The position numbers and the translations under genes are program-made. DNA of 8,505 nt, taken from contig CANQMG010000061.1 in assembly GCA_947624925.1 (NCBI GenBank), forward strand, positions 1-8,505, written 5' to 3'. The notes under the pieces were generated by a model. That model saw only the letters and a program-made list of their open reading frames with translations. It was not told where the DNA came from and made no database searches. Shown in pieces: positions 1-5,226 of the stretch (position 1 is the stretch's first letter; each line of letters begins with the position of its first letter). The stretch is from an uncultured Clostridia bacterium (lineage in GTDB: Bacteria; Bacillota; Clostridia; TANB77; CAG-508).

Positions 1-401
1 CTAAAATAATATTTATGGATTTAGGATTAGCATGTTATTTAGCTAATTGGGAAAGTGCTAAAGCATTGCAATTAAGCGACTTATCAGGACATTTTTTTGA
101 ATCATATGTTATTTCTGAACTTATAAAATCTTATGATAACAAAGGAATACGCTTAGAAATATCTCATTTTAGAAATAAAGAAACAGAAGAAATTGATTTA
201 ATTATGTTTAAAAACAACACATTATATCCTTTAGAAATAAAAAAGACAGCAAACCCTAGAAAAGATATGATGAAAAATTTTAAATATCTTGAAAAAACAA
301 ATATGAAAATAGGTCAAGGTGGGATTATTTGCTTATACGATAAATTAATGAAATTAGATGAAAATAATTATATAATCCCAGTTTCTAGTGTTATTAAATA
401 A
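1..401 (+). CDS. AAA_14/DUF4143 family ATPase, C-terminal part (5' truncated by window edge)
   Basis: This is the end of a DUF4143-family ATPase. The frame stays open upstream of the ATG at 15 to the window edge: bases 3-14 read K-I-I-F, and the partial first codon xCT would fit proline. This gives the family hallmark P-K-I-I-F-M-D-L-G-L-A-C-Y-L, so the ATG at 15 is internal and the P-loop half lies outside the window. The C-terminal domain has a PD-(D/E)xK nuclease-like fold in this family. Its signature is visible as E-I-D-L (Asp codon 195-197) followed by L-E-I-K-K (Glu codon 234-236, Lys 240-242). Both acidic positions and the lysine are present. The stop is TAA at 399-401, and no clear terminator follows. 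The cellular role of the family is poorly defined. The family call is firm and the function is unknown. Confidence 0.85.
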   Translation, partial: KIIFMDLGLACYLANWESAKALQLSDLSGHFFESYVISELIKSYDNKGIRLEISHFRNKETEEIDLIMFKNNTLYPLEIKKTANPRKDMMKNFKYLEKTNMKIGQGGIICLYDKLMKLDENNYIIPVSSVIK

Positions 402-437
402 TACAAAAATAAATAATAAATAGAATTTAATGATTAA

Positions 438-443
438 TATAAT
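438..443 (+). promoter_or_regulatory. possible -10 element (TATAAT) for the ABC-F leader transcript
   Basis: A perfect TATAAT lies 37 bases upstream of the AAGGAG of the leader peptide. No convincing -35 hexamer is found 16-18 bases upstream, where the sequence is only A/T. In DNA this AT-rich a TATAAT can arise by chance. Placement is plausible because the ABC-F transcript must begin upstream of 481, but confidence is low. Confidence 0.3.
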
Positions 444-496
444 TTTAAAGATATAAAAGAATAAGTAGAAAAAAATAATAAAGGAGAAATTTCATA

Positions 497-571
497 ATGA
501 ATAAAAGAAAAGATTTAGAAAGTAGGTTAAAGATAAGAAGTTATGCCTGCAAAACTATTACAACGAGATAG
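497..571 (+). CDS. 24-codon regulatory leader peptide upstream of the ABC-F gene
   Basis: This short reading frame starts with ATG at 497, preceded by AAGGAG at 481-486 (10-base gap), and ends at TAG 569-571. The peptide starts M-N-K-R-K-D-L-E and ends C-K-T-I-T-T-R. Eight of its 24 residues are Lys or Arg. It lies 79 bases upstream of the ABC-F start. Its last codons form one arm of two different inverted repeats, so a translating or stalled ribosome would decide which structure forms. That arrangement is typical of ribosome-mediated attenuators of erm genes and of several antibiotic-resistance ABC-F genes. What is seen is the frame, its ribosome binding site and the repeats. The regulatory role is inferred. 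The peptide itself probably has no function outside cis regulation. Confidence 0.65.
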   Translation: MNKRKDLESRLKIRSYACKTITTR

Positions 572-593
572 AACGCCATAGGTTGTAATAGTT
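553..593 (+). promoter_or_regulatory. attenuator hairpin 1 (12-bp perfect stem)
   Basis: AACTATTACAAC (553-564) is perfectly complementary to GTTGTAATAGTT (582-593), with a 17-base loop. The 5' arm covers leader codons 19-23, so a ribosome in the last third of the leader would occupy it. It overlaps the 5' arm of hairpin 2 by three bases (562-564), and its 3' arm sits inside the loop of hairpin 2. The two can therefore form only as alternatives or as a pseudoknot. Confidence 0.7.
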
Positions 594-614
594 AAATGGC
601 AATTATATCTCGTT
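562..614 (+). promoter_or_regulatory. attenuator hairpin 2 (9 bp + 5 bp), alternative to hairpin 1
   Basis: AACGAGATA (562-570) pairs with TATCTCGTT (606-614). Inside it GCCAT (575-579) pairs with ATGGC (596-600), separated by a small internal loop (571-574 against 601-605). The 5' arm contains the first two bases of the leader stop codon. The hairpin is followed by ATTTAT and then an A-run, which is weak for an intrinsic terminator. Its 3' arm also pairs with the ABC-F ribosome binding site, so it is better explained as an anti-sequester structure. Confidence 0.65.
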
Positions 615-647
615 ATTTATAAAAAATTAAATAATAAGGAGATATAA
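603..647 (+). promoter_or_regulatory. possible sequester stem over the ABC-F ribosome binding site
   Basis: TTATATCTC (603-611) is perfectly complementary to GAGATATAA (639-647). The second arm includes the last three bases of the ABC-F AAGGAG (636-641) and runs almost to the ATG at 651. The loop is 27 bases. The first arm is shared with hairpin 2, whose 5' arm carries the same GAGATA word (565-570) as the ribosome binding site. The leader therefore contains a decoy copy that could displace the sequester. This supports translational attenuation; the folding is inferred by eye. Confidence 0.5.
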
Positions 648-650
648 AAA

Positions 651-2273
651 ATGATAGAAATAGAATTAAATAATATTAAGAAAAATTATGGTTTAAGAAA
701 TGTACTAGATGGATTTAGTTTAGAATTAAAAACAGGAGAAAGAGTAGCTTTAATTGGACAAAATGGAAGCGGAAAATCTACAATCTTAAAAATAATTGCA
801 AAACAAGAAAGTATAGATAGTGGAACTATTAATATTAGAAGTGGAGCAAAAATAGGAATACTAAATCAAATCTATGAAAATGAGAAAGAAGATATTTCAG
901 TAGAAGATTTCTTATATAAAAGTTTTGAAGAAATTTTAAAAATAGAGAAAAAACTTAATAAATTAGAAATCCAGATGTCAACTGAAACTAATACAGATAA
1001 ACTAGAGAAATTAATTAATGAGTATGGAAGAACTCAAGAAAGATTCTCATTAATAGGTGGATATGAAACTCAGGAAAAATTTAATAAAATATGTTCTAAG
1101 TTTTTTATTAACAATGAACTTTTAAAACAGAACTATAATTTATTAAGTGGAGGAGAAAAAACAAAAATAAATCTTGCAAAGCTATTATTAACAGAGCCAG
1201 ATTTATTATTGCTAGATGAGCCAACAAATCATTTAGACATAAGTTCTTTAGAATTTTTAGAAGAACTTGTGTCTAATTACAAAGGAACTATCTTGATAGT
1301 TTCTCACGATAGATATTTTTTAGATAAAGTAGTTAATAAAACTGTATTATTAGAAGACGGAAAAGAAAATATCTATTATGGAAATTATTCATATTTTCTA
1401 AAAGAAGATGAAAGAAGAACTTTAGCACAATTTGAAAACTATAAAAACCAACAGAAGCAAATAGAGAAAATGAAAGAATCTATATCTCGTTTAAGAAAAT
1501 TCGGTGAATTAGCAGGAAATGAAATGTTTTTTAAAAGAGCTAAAAGCATTGAAAAACGATTAGAAAAGATGGAGATGATAGAAAGAGTTGATTTAAATAA
1601 AAAATCAATAGATTTAAAATTTAATGTTAAAAGCCGATCAGGAAATGATGTATTAAAAATTGAAAAACTAGAAAAGAATTTTAATGGAAAAATAATTTTT
1701 AACAATGCTGATTTATCTTTGAATTATGGAGAAAAAGTTGCATTAATTGGTGAAAATGGAAGTGGTAAATCTACATTAGTAAAGATGATTTTAGGCGAAG
1801 ATAATAATTTTGCAGGAAAATTAAAATTAGGTACTTCAATAAAAATAGGTTATATTCCGCAAAATATATTTTTTCAAAATGAAAATCAAACAGTATTAGA
1901 ATATTTTTTAGAGGGAAATAATTTTTCAGAAACTGAAGCAAGAAACAAACTTGCAAGATATGGATTTAGACAGGAAAATGTATTTAAAAAAATAGGAAAA
2001 TTATCAGGTGGAGAAAAAGTTAGAATAATATTTATGAAACTAATTCAAAAAGATATTAATTTTTTAATATTAGATGAGCCCACAAATCATATTGATATAG
2101 ATACAAGAGAAATATTAGAAGATGCATTAAAAGAATATAAAGGTACAGTATTATTTGTTTCGCACGATAGATTTTTTATAAATGCTATTGCTGATAGAGT
2201 ATTGAATATAGAAAATCACAAAATAAAATCATATTATGGAAATTATGATGATTTTACAAACTCGGTAAAATAA
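651..2273 (+). CDS. ABC-F family ATPase, ribosomal-protection type
   Basis: This 540-residue soluble protein has two tandem ABC ATPase domains and no membrane segment. NBD1 has Walker A G-Q-N-G-S-G-K-S (36-43), signature L-S-G-G-E (165-169) and Walker B/catalytic D-E-P-T-N-H-L-D (189-196). NBD2 has Walker A at 367-374, signature L-S-G-G-E (451-455) and D-E-P-T-N-H-I-D with D475/E476. A charged, helical interdomain linker (about 250-325) matches the P-site tRNA-interaction region of ABC-F proteins, and a short arm-like insertion lies at about 80-140. ABC-F proteins act at the ribosomal E site, either in translation or in displacing drugs bound at the peptidyl-transferase centre. The leader peptide with alternative hairpins upstream favours an inducible resistance role, as in clostridial CplR-like or VmlR/Vga-type factors. 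The exact subgroup and drug spectrum cannot be read by eye. AAGGAG at 636-641 supports the start. Confidence 0.92.
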   Translation: MIEIELNNIKKNYGLRNVLDGFSLELKTGERVALIGQNGSGKSTILKIIAKQESIDSGTINIRSGAKIGILNQIYENEKEDISVEDFLYKSFEEILKIEKKLNKLEIQMSTETNTDKLEKLINEYGRTQERFSLIGGYETQEKFNKICSKFFINNELLKQNYNLLSGGEKTKINLAKLLLTEPDLLLLDEPTNHLDISSLEFLEELVSNYKGTILIVSHDRYFLDKVVNKTVLLEDGKENIYYGNYSYFLKEDERRTLAQFENYKNQQKQIEKMKESISRLRKFGELAGNEMFFKRAKSIEKRLEKMEMIERVDLNKKSIDLKFNVKSRSGNDVLKIEKLEKNFNGKIIFNNADLSLNYGEKVALIGENGSGKSTLVKMILGEDNNFAGKLKLGTSIKIGYIPQNIFFQNENQTVLEYFLEGNNFSETEARNKLARYGFRQENVFKKIGKLSGGEKVRIIFMKLIQKDINFLILDEPTNHIDIDTREILEDALKEYKGTVLFVSHDRFFINAIADRVLNIENHKIKSYYGNYDDFTNSVK

Positions 2274-2286
2274 TATGTAAATAATT

Positions 2287-2346
2287 GATGTACCGTAAAA
2301 AGTTTGATAAATACATACGTTTTTACGGTACATCGTAAAAACGTAT
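2287..2346. repeat. interlocking palindromes (15-bp and 13-bp perfect arms) upstream of the promoter
   Basis: GATGTACCGTAAAAA (2287-2301) is perfectly inverted at 2320-2334. The right arm is part of a second perfect palindrome: 2315-2327 pairs with 2334-2346 around a six-base centre. As a result the octamer CGTAAAAA occurs three times with alternating orientation (2294-2301 plus, 2320-2327 minus, 2334-2341 plus). The last base overlaps the -35 box of the following gene. No T-run follows on either strand, so this is not a standard terminator. It could be an operator array for a dimeric repressor or an RNA structure at the 3' end of the ABC-F transcript. Confidence 0.75.
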
Positions 2347-2374
2347 TGACGAAATTATGAAAAAAGAGTATAAT
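2346..2374 (+). promoter_or_regulatory. SigA-type promoter for the DUF4143 ATPase gene
   Basis: TTGACG (2346-2351) and a perfect TATAAT (2369-2374) are separated by exactly 17 bases. The start ATG at 2406 lies about 25 bases beyond the expected transcription start. This near-consensus promoter indicates that the downstream gene is transcribed independently of the ABC-F gene. Confidence 0.85.
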
Positions 2375-2405
2375 AGATATAGAAATTGGCAAGGAGGATA
2401 TCTTT

Positions 2406-3602
2406 ATGATAAAAAGAGAAAAATATTTAAAAAATATTAGAGGGTTTTATGATCAAGATTTGATAAAGGTAATTACAGGAATAAGAAGATCTGGAAAGTC
2501 AACATTATTAAAACAAATAATAGATGAATTAAAAGAGATTGGAGTAAATAAAGAAAAAATAATATATATAAATTTTGAAGATATTGAAATGTCATTCATA
2601 AAAAATGATATGGATTTAAATGCTTATGTAAAGAAACAAATAAAAGATGATGAAAAATATTATTTGTTTTTTGATGAGATTCAAAATGTAATTGATTGGG
2701 AAAAAGCTGTAAATTCATTTAAAGCAACTAAAAATGTTTCTATATTTATAACTGGTTCAAATAGTAATTTATTATCAGGAGAATTAGCAACTCTATTATC
2801 AGGTAGATATGTATCATTTAAAATACAACCATTTTCTTTTAAAGAAGTTTGCGAATTAAAGGGTATAGAAGATAAAGGCGAAATAGAAAAAGCATTTGAA
2901 GATTATATAAAATGGGGAGGAATGCCACAAAGATTTTACTTTAAAGATGAACAAGAAACTAAAAATTATTTAACGGATTTATATGATTCAATTGTTGTAA
3001 AAGACATTATAAGTAGATACAAAGTAAAAGATGTGGAATTATTAAATAAAATTTTAGAATATTTAATGTCTGTTCCAGCACAGCAATTTTCTGTAACTAA
3101 TATTGTTAATTATCTAAAAAATGAAAATAGAAATTGTTCTAATGAAACATTGTATAATTATTTATCCTATATAACAAATTCTTTTATTATGAGTAAAGCC
3201 AAAAGGTATGATATAAAAGGAAAAAGAGTATTAAGTACAAACGATAAATATTATTTAACAGATTTAGGGCTTGGACAGGTAAAAAGTTCAATTAAAACTA
3301 AAGGAAAAGGAAGTGTACTTGAAAATATAGTATATAATGAATTAATAAACAGAGGATATGAAGTTTTAGTTGGAAAATCTGATTCTTCAGAAATAGATTT
3401 TATTGCTTCATATTTTGATGAAAAGATATATGTTCAAGTAGCATATATTTTAGCAGATGATGATGTTATTGAAAGAGAATTTGGTGTTTTTAAAGAAATT
3501 CAAGATAACTATCCTAAATATGTTTTAACAATGGATAAACTAGATTTTTCACAAAATGGAATAATTCATAAAAATGTAATAGATTGGTTATTAGAAAAGT
3601 AG
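2406..3602 (+). CDS. AAA_14 / DUF4143 domain ATPase
   Basis: This is a complete 398-residue member of the archaeal/bacterial-type AAA ATPase family that ends in DUF4143. The N-terminal AAA part has Walker A G-I-R-R-S-G-K-S-T (25-33), Walker B Y-L-F-F-D-E-I-Q (86-93; D90, E91) and the typical T-G-S-N-S-x-L-L-S-G-E sensor region (about 117-128). A middle helical/winged-helix stretch (about 200-275) precedes the C-terminal nuclease-like domain, marked by Y-L-T-D-L-G-L (D286) and S-E-I-D-F (D331). Where an active PD-(D/E)xK site would have E-x-K, this protein has Q-V-A-Y (344-347), so the nuclease-like fold is probably not catalytic. AAGGAGG at 2391-2397 fixes the start. It is transcribed alone from a strong promoter. 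It is a paralogue of the truncated gene at the window start. The physiological role of the family is not established. Confidence 0.88.
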   Translation: MIKREKYLKNIRGFYDQDLIKVITGIRRSGKSTLLKQIIDELKEIGVNKEKIIYINFEDIEMSFIKNDMDLNAYVKKQIKDDEKYYLFFDEIQNVIDWEKAVNSFKATKNVSIFITGSNSNLLSGELATLLSGRYVSFKIQPFSFKEVCELKGIEDKGEIEKAFEDYIKWGGMPQRFYFKDEQETKNYLTDLYDSIVVKDIISRYKVKDVELLNKILEYLMSVPAQQFSVTNIVNYLKNENRNCSNETLYNYLSYITNSFIMSKAKRYDIKGKRVLSTNDKYYLTDLGLGQVKSSIKTKGKGSVLENIVYNELINRGYEVLVGKSDSSEIDFIASYFDEKIYVQVAYILADDDVIEREFGVFKEIQDNYPKYVLTMDKLDFSQNGIIHKNVIDWLLEK

Positions 3603-3606
3603 AAGA

Positions 3607-3728
3607 GATGTAACATATAAACTTGGCAGATTATATTTTATAGCAGATACTCATTTTAATAATTAAAATATGTTGATAATGTATGGACAGAAACAATTTT
3701 GATAGAACAAAATTTAAAGAAATTATAG
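3607..3728 (+). pseudogene. possible remnant of a calcineurin-like metallophosphoesterase
   Basis: Bases 3619-3663 read K-L-G-R-L-Y-F-I-A-D-T-H-F-N-N before a TAA at 3664. The segment L-Y-F-I-A-D-T-H-F-N closely resembles the first metal-binding motif (D-x-H) at the N terminus of small metallophosphoesterases. In another frame, 3663-3728 reads V-D-N-V-W-T-E-T-I-L-I-E-Q-N, similar to the helix that follows that motif in these enzymes (a pattern like V-D-E-M-N-E-x-L-I-E-N-W-N). There is no start codon with a ribosome binding site, and the rest of the enzyme is missing. The call rests on short matches remembered from the family. Confidence 0.4.
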
Positions 3729-3755
3729 AAAGGCAGGAAATCAAATCCTGCCTTT
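3729..3755. terminator. bidirectional intrinsic terminator between convergent genes
   Basis: AAAGGCAGGA (3729-3738) pairs perfectly with TCCTGCCTTT (3746-3755) around a seven-base loop. The A-rich left and T-rich right flanks make it usable on both strands. It lies between the plus-strand DUF4143 ATPase gene (ending 3602) and the minus-strand SASP gene (ending 3828), where a shared terminator is expected. Confidence 0.8.
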
Positions 3756-3827
3756 ATGTATTCATAAAAACAAAACTTAACTTCCTACCATATTACGAAA
3801 TTAAAATCTAAAATATTGTTAGTAATC

Positions 3828-4031
3828 TTATTTGTTAGCCATTTGATTTTCAGCTTGTTGTATTAACTTTCTAACCATGTTACCACCGATTTTACCAGCG
3901 TCTTTTGAAGATATATCACCATTGTATCCGTTTTTTAAGTTAACACCAACTTCTGAAGCTACTTCATATTTGAATTTTTCTAAAGCATCTTTAGCTTCTG
4001 GAACTACTTTTCTATTGCTTGATGTTGCCAT
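3828..4031 (-). CDS. alpha/beta-type small acid-soluble spore protein (SASP)
   Basis: This 67-residue protein belongs to the family that coats DNA in the forespore core, protects it from UV and heat damage, and is degraded at germination by the GPR protease. The family core is clear: F-K-Y-E-V-A-S-E-V-G-V (20-30), containing the GPR cleavage site after E23, then N-G-Y-N-G-D (34-39) and the DNA-binding S-S-K-D-A-G-K-I-G-G-N-M-V-R-K-L (41-56). Length is normal for the family (about 60-75). On the minus strand an almost ideal AGGAGGTGA (complement of 4037-4045) sits six to seven bases before the ATG, consistent with very high expression in the forespore. The gene is monocistronic, converges on the DUF4143 ATPase gene and diverges from the HAD gene. 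It is direct evidence that the host forms endospores. Confidence 0.95.
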   Translation of the reverse strand: MATSSNRKVVPEAKDALEKFKYEVASEVGVNLKNGYNGDISSKDAGKIGGNMVRKLIQQAENQMANK

Positions 4032-4064
4032 TTAATTCACCTCCTAGGAACGTTATTAAAATTG

Positions 4065-4098
4065 TATATTGAAAAAACAATCTACGTCTTTTCAATAT
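4065..4098 (-). promoter_or_regulatory. SASP gene promoter region with a 10-bp inverted repeat
   Basis: On the minus strand TGAAAA (complement of 4089-4094) and CAATATA (complement of 4065-4071) are 17 bases apart and about 30 bases before the start codon. This weakly resembles forespore sigma-G promoters (about TGAATA / CATACTA). ATATTGAAAA (4066-4075) and TTTTCAATAT (4089-4098) form a perfect 10-bp inverted repeat that covers both elements. The sigma assignment is a guess from gene type; the repeat is certain. Confidence 0.35.
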
Positions 4099-4151
4099 TT
4101 AGAATATGTAATTTCTAAAAAAATAAACTAGAAATTTTTGGAATAAAAATA

Positions 4152-4180
4152 TTGTAAAAAAAAATCATTATTTGTATAAT
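4152..4180 (+). promoter_or_regulatory. SigA-type promoter for the HAD phosphatase gene
   Basis: TTGTAA (4152-4157) and a perfect TATAAT (4175-4180) are separated by 17 bases, and the gene starts 47 bases after the -10. It is divergent from the SASP gene. Confidence 0.65.
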
Positions 4181-4226
4181 AAAATAACAAAAGAAAAAAA
4201 TATAATAAAAATGAAATGGAGGAAAT

Positions 4227-5099
4227 ATGTATAAATTAATTGCGATTGACTTAGATGGGACTCTTTTAAATTCATATGGTGAAATTTCAAACGAAAATAA
4301 AAATGCTATAAAAAAAGCAATTGAAAAAGGTGTAATTGTTGTAATTGCATCTGGAAGAATGCCATTATCAACTAAAAATTTAAGTTTAGAAGTTAATGCA
4401 GATAAATATATAATAGCAGGAAATGGAGCTGTTATATATGATTTACAAAACAATAAAATAATATACGATAGATTCATAAATAATAAAAAAGCAATGCAAA
4501 TAATAGACATCTGCGAACAAAATAGTATATATTATAGCGTTTATACAGAAAAAAGCATTATAACAAAAAGTTTAAATTACAATGTTTTAGTATTTCATAA
4601 GGAAAACATTAATAAACCTGAAGATATGCAAACTAAAATAAATATAGTTGGAAATATAAAAGAATATTTTAAAACAAATAAAAATGAAAAAATAGTAAAA
4701 ATAAATATATGTGATGATAGTAAAATAATATTTGGAAGAATAAGAGAAAAGTTAGAAAAAATTAAAAATATTAATGTTCTAGAAGTTGAACATATGTCTA
4801 GAAAACTAATAAGAGATGGAAACCAAGACATTCCAATAGAATACTATTATACAGAAATTTCAAGCAAAAATGTAGATAAGTGGGAGGCAATTAAATACTT
4901 AATTGAAAAATTAAATATAAAACCAGAAGAAGTAATTACAATAGGCGATAATATGAATGATAAAAATATGGTAGAATCTGCAGGAATTGGAATTGCTATG
5001 GGAAATAGTGCTTTGGTCTCTCAAAATATAGGAAAATACACGGTTTCAGATAACAATTCAAACGGTGTAGCAGAGGCAATTCAAAAATTCATTTTATAA
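4227..5099 (+). CDS. Cof-type HAD-superfamily hydrolase (sugar-phosphate phosphatase-like)
   Basis: This 290-residue cytosolic phosphatase has all four HAD motifs. Motif I is D-L-D-G-T (8-12; nucleophile D8, acid/base D10). Motif II is A-S-G-R (41-44; S42). Motif III lysine is K218. Motif IV is G-D-N-M-N-D (240-245; D241, D245). The stretch between motifs II and III (about 85-190) is the C2-type cap of the Cof/YidA group, which sets substrate choice. Members hydrolyse sugar phosphates, flavin or pyridoxal phosphates and similar metabolites. The substrate here cannot be told from sequence. Length matches the family (about 260-290). GGAGG at 4218-4222 supports the start. It appears to be a single-gene unit with its own promoter and a weak hairpin after the stop. 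Confidence 0.9.
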   Translation: MYKLIAIDLDGTLLNSYGEISNENKNAIKKAIEKGVIVVIASGRMPLSTKNLSLEVNADKYIIAGNGAVIYDLQNNKIIYDRFINNKKAMQIIDICEQNSIYYSVYTEKSIITKSLNYNVLVFHKENINKPEDMQTKINIVGNIKEYFKTNKNEKIVKINICDDSKIIFGRIREKLEKIKNINVLEVEHMSRKLIRDGNQDIPIEYYYTEISSKNVDKWEAIKYLIEKLNIKPEEVITIGDNMNDKNMVESAGIGIAMGNSALVSQNIGKYTVSDNNSNGVAEAIQKFIL

Positions 5100-5136
5100 A
5101 TATTACAATTTTGTTACAATGGTGTGAATTTTACGT

Positions 5137-5160
5137 AACAACATCCAAATATGTTGTTTT
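5137..5160 (+). terminator. weak intrinsic terminator-like hairpin after the HAD gene
   Basis: AACAACAT (5137-5144) pairs with ATGTTGTT (5151-5158) around a six-base loop and runs into TTTT (5157-5160). The stem has only two G/C pairs, so it is weak. It overlaps the -35 box of the following operon. A competing seven-base repeat, TTGTTAC (5111-5117) and GTAACAA (5135-5141), shares its left arm, so the region could also be an operator. Confidence 0.4.
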
Positions 5161-5182
5161 AAAAAGAAAAATGTTGTACAAT
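5154..5182 (+). promoter_or_regulatory. SigA-type promoter of the Tad pilus operon
   Basis: TTGTTT (5154-5159) and TACAAT (5177-5182) are spaced by 17 bases and lie 45 bases before the start codon at 5227. The next three genes follow on the same strand with short gaps and no further promoter, so this is the likely operon promoter. Confidence 0.6.
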
Positions 5183-5226
5183 AATATTAAATGACAGTAA
5201 ATTGTCTTATTATAGGAGGTATTATT

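Noticed and set aside
606..630. Hairpin 2 of the ABC-F leader as a classical intrinsic terminator
   Set aside because: After the stem the sequence is ATTTAT followed by an A-run, not a U-tract. Pairing of the same arm with the ribosome binding site explains the layout better, though partial termination is not excluded.
1439..1956. Minus-strand open frames inside the ABC-F gene
   Set aside because: They mirror the two-domain ATPase coding sequence, are Phe/Leu-rich from AT-rich antisense codons, and lack ribosome binding sites.
2287..2340. Terminator of the ABC-F gene
   Set aside because: The stem is long, but the downstream sequence is GTAAAAACG with no T-run. The second palindrome and the adjoining -35 box argue for a regulatory site.
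5191..5226. Upstream in-frame ATG at 5191 as start of the SAF-domain protein
   Set aside because: It has no ribosome binding site and lies only nine bases after the -10 element, about where transcription starts. The ATG at 5227 has AGGAGGT at ideal distance and gives a normal N terminus before the membrane helix.
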